From Acidobacteria bacterium UBA2999 (GTDB lineage Bacteria > Acidobacteriota > Vicinamibacteria > Vicinamibacterales > UBA2999), in assembly GCA_002346475.1 (NCBI GenBank), contig DDZV01000012.1, positions 1 to 31,663 on the forward strand: a DNA stretch of 31,663 nucleotides, read 5' to 3'. Both the position numbers and the translations under genes were made by a program. This document shows, in pieces, positions 31,391 to 31,663 of this stretch (its first letter is position 1; every line of letters begins with the position of its first letter). The notes below the pieces were generated by a model. The model was not told where the DNA came from. It was given only the letters and a program-made list of their open reading frames with translations, and did not search any database.

Positions 31391-31663
31391 TGACTATTCT
31401 AACGATTGTCTTGTTAGGCACAGGATTCCTATTTATTGCAGCAGGAGTCATTGGTGTGCTTAGATTTCCTGATTTCTATACACGACTACACGCCATGAGC
31501 AAATGTGACGCACTTGGCGTTTTCTTAATGGCTGCTGGCATGGCTATCCACGCAGGAATGTCTCTTAATGCAATCAAGATTTTTCTAATTGCTATCTTTG
31601 TAGCTGGTGCAAGTTCGACTGCTACGCATGCGCTTGGTCGTGCAGCCTTTCGGTCTGGTCTCG
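31390..31663 (+). CDS. mrpG: Na+/H+ antiporter subunit G (Mrp/Mnh), 3' end missing
   Basis: My translation from GTG 31390 gives 91 residues before the right edge: a first helix (about 4-22), the MrpG signature GVLRFPDFYTRLHAMSKCDALG, then helix 2 and helix 3 (IKIFLIAIFVAGASSTATHALGRAAF). The family is about 100-120 residues, so only a short tail is missing. One-base overlap with mrpF indicates coupling. Confidence 0.93.
   Translation, partial: MTILTIVLLGTGFLFIAAGVIGVLRFPDFYTRLHAMSKCDALGVFLMAAGMAIHAGMSLNAIKIFLIAIFVAGASSTATHALGRAAFRSGL

Overview
The window looks like a chromosomal segment of a Gram-negative bacterium with an LPS outer membrane: it carries Kdo synthesis genes, LapB, LolA, a secretin and a TonB-dependent receptor. 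The receptor has a carboxypeptidase-regulatory (CarboxypepD_reg/Oar-like) N-terminal domain, and the gene order rplM-rpsI-rpsB-tsf-pyrH-frr is present. Together with the moderately AT-rich coding style this suggests an Acidobacteriota-like lineage. That placement is inference from gene content only; a 16S or marker-gene search would be needed to settle it. There is no rRNA, CRISPR array, transposase, integrase or phage gene.

Layout. (1) 1-3135: a truncated malate dehydrogenase (minus) divergent from serA (plus); serA converges with and overlaps a GspC/PilP-like gene. (2) 3221-8937: an envelope block kdsB-pyrG, kdsA-kdsD, lapB. It joins A5P production, Kdo-8-P synthesis, CTP supply, CMP-Kdo formation and LPS quality control; kdsC is not here. 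(3) 8934-10510: coaE and folD on the minus strand. (4) About 10600-13970: a GC-richer accessory segment with an alanine/glycine symporter, a broken acyl-CoA synthetase fragment, a secreted SnoaL-like protein and a Tat-exported dimeric alpha/beta-barrel protein. (5) 14015-17839: thiE, accC, accB and an M24 peptidase on the minus strand. (6) 18084-22131: a translation block with a clear promoter, rplM-rpsI-rpsB, an intrinsic terminator, tsf, pyrH, frr and tRNA-Ala(CGC). (7) 22148-26121: a membrane-anchored MtfA-like peptidase with a SEC-C tail (minus), a TonB-dependent receptor (plus) and a cupin (minus). (8) 26294-30504: an inactive-looking rhodanese, a PHP phosphoesterase carrying a degenerate PolX polymerase domain, LolA and a lipoprotein secretin. 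(9) 30588-end: mrpE-mrpF-mrpG of a cation/proton antiporter, cut by the window edge.

The most interesting cross-window pattern is in the starts. At least nine genes that head transcription units lack a Shine-Dalgarno sequence and instead have a -10-like hexamer TANNNT 5-9 nt before the start codon, which suggests widespread leaderless transcription. The genes of the GC-rich segment instead have strong Shine-Dalgarno sequences. The other notable item is the PolX remnant, which has lost all three catalytic aspartates while its PHP domain is intact and which sits in a 4-nt overlap behind a rhodanese lacking its catalytic cysteine.
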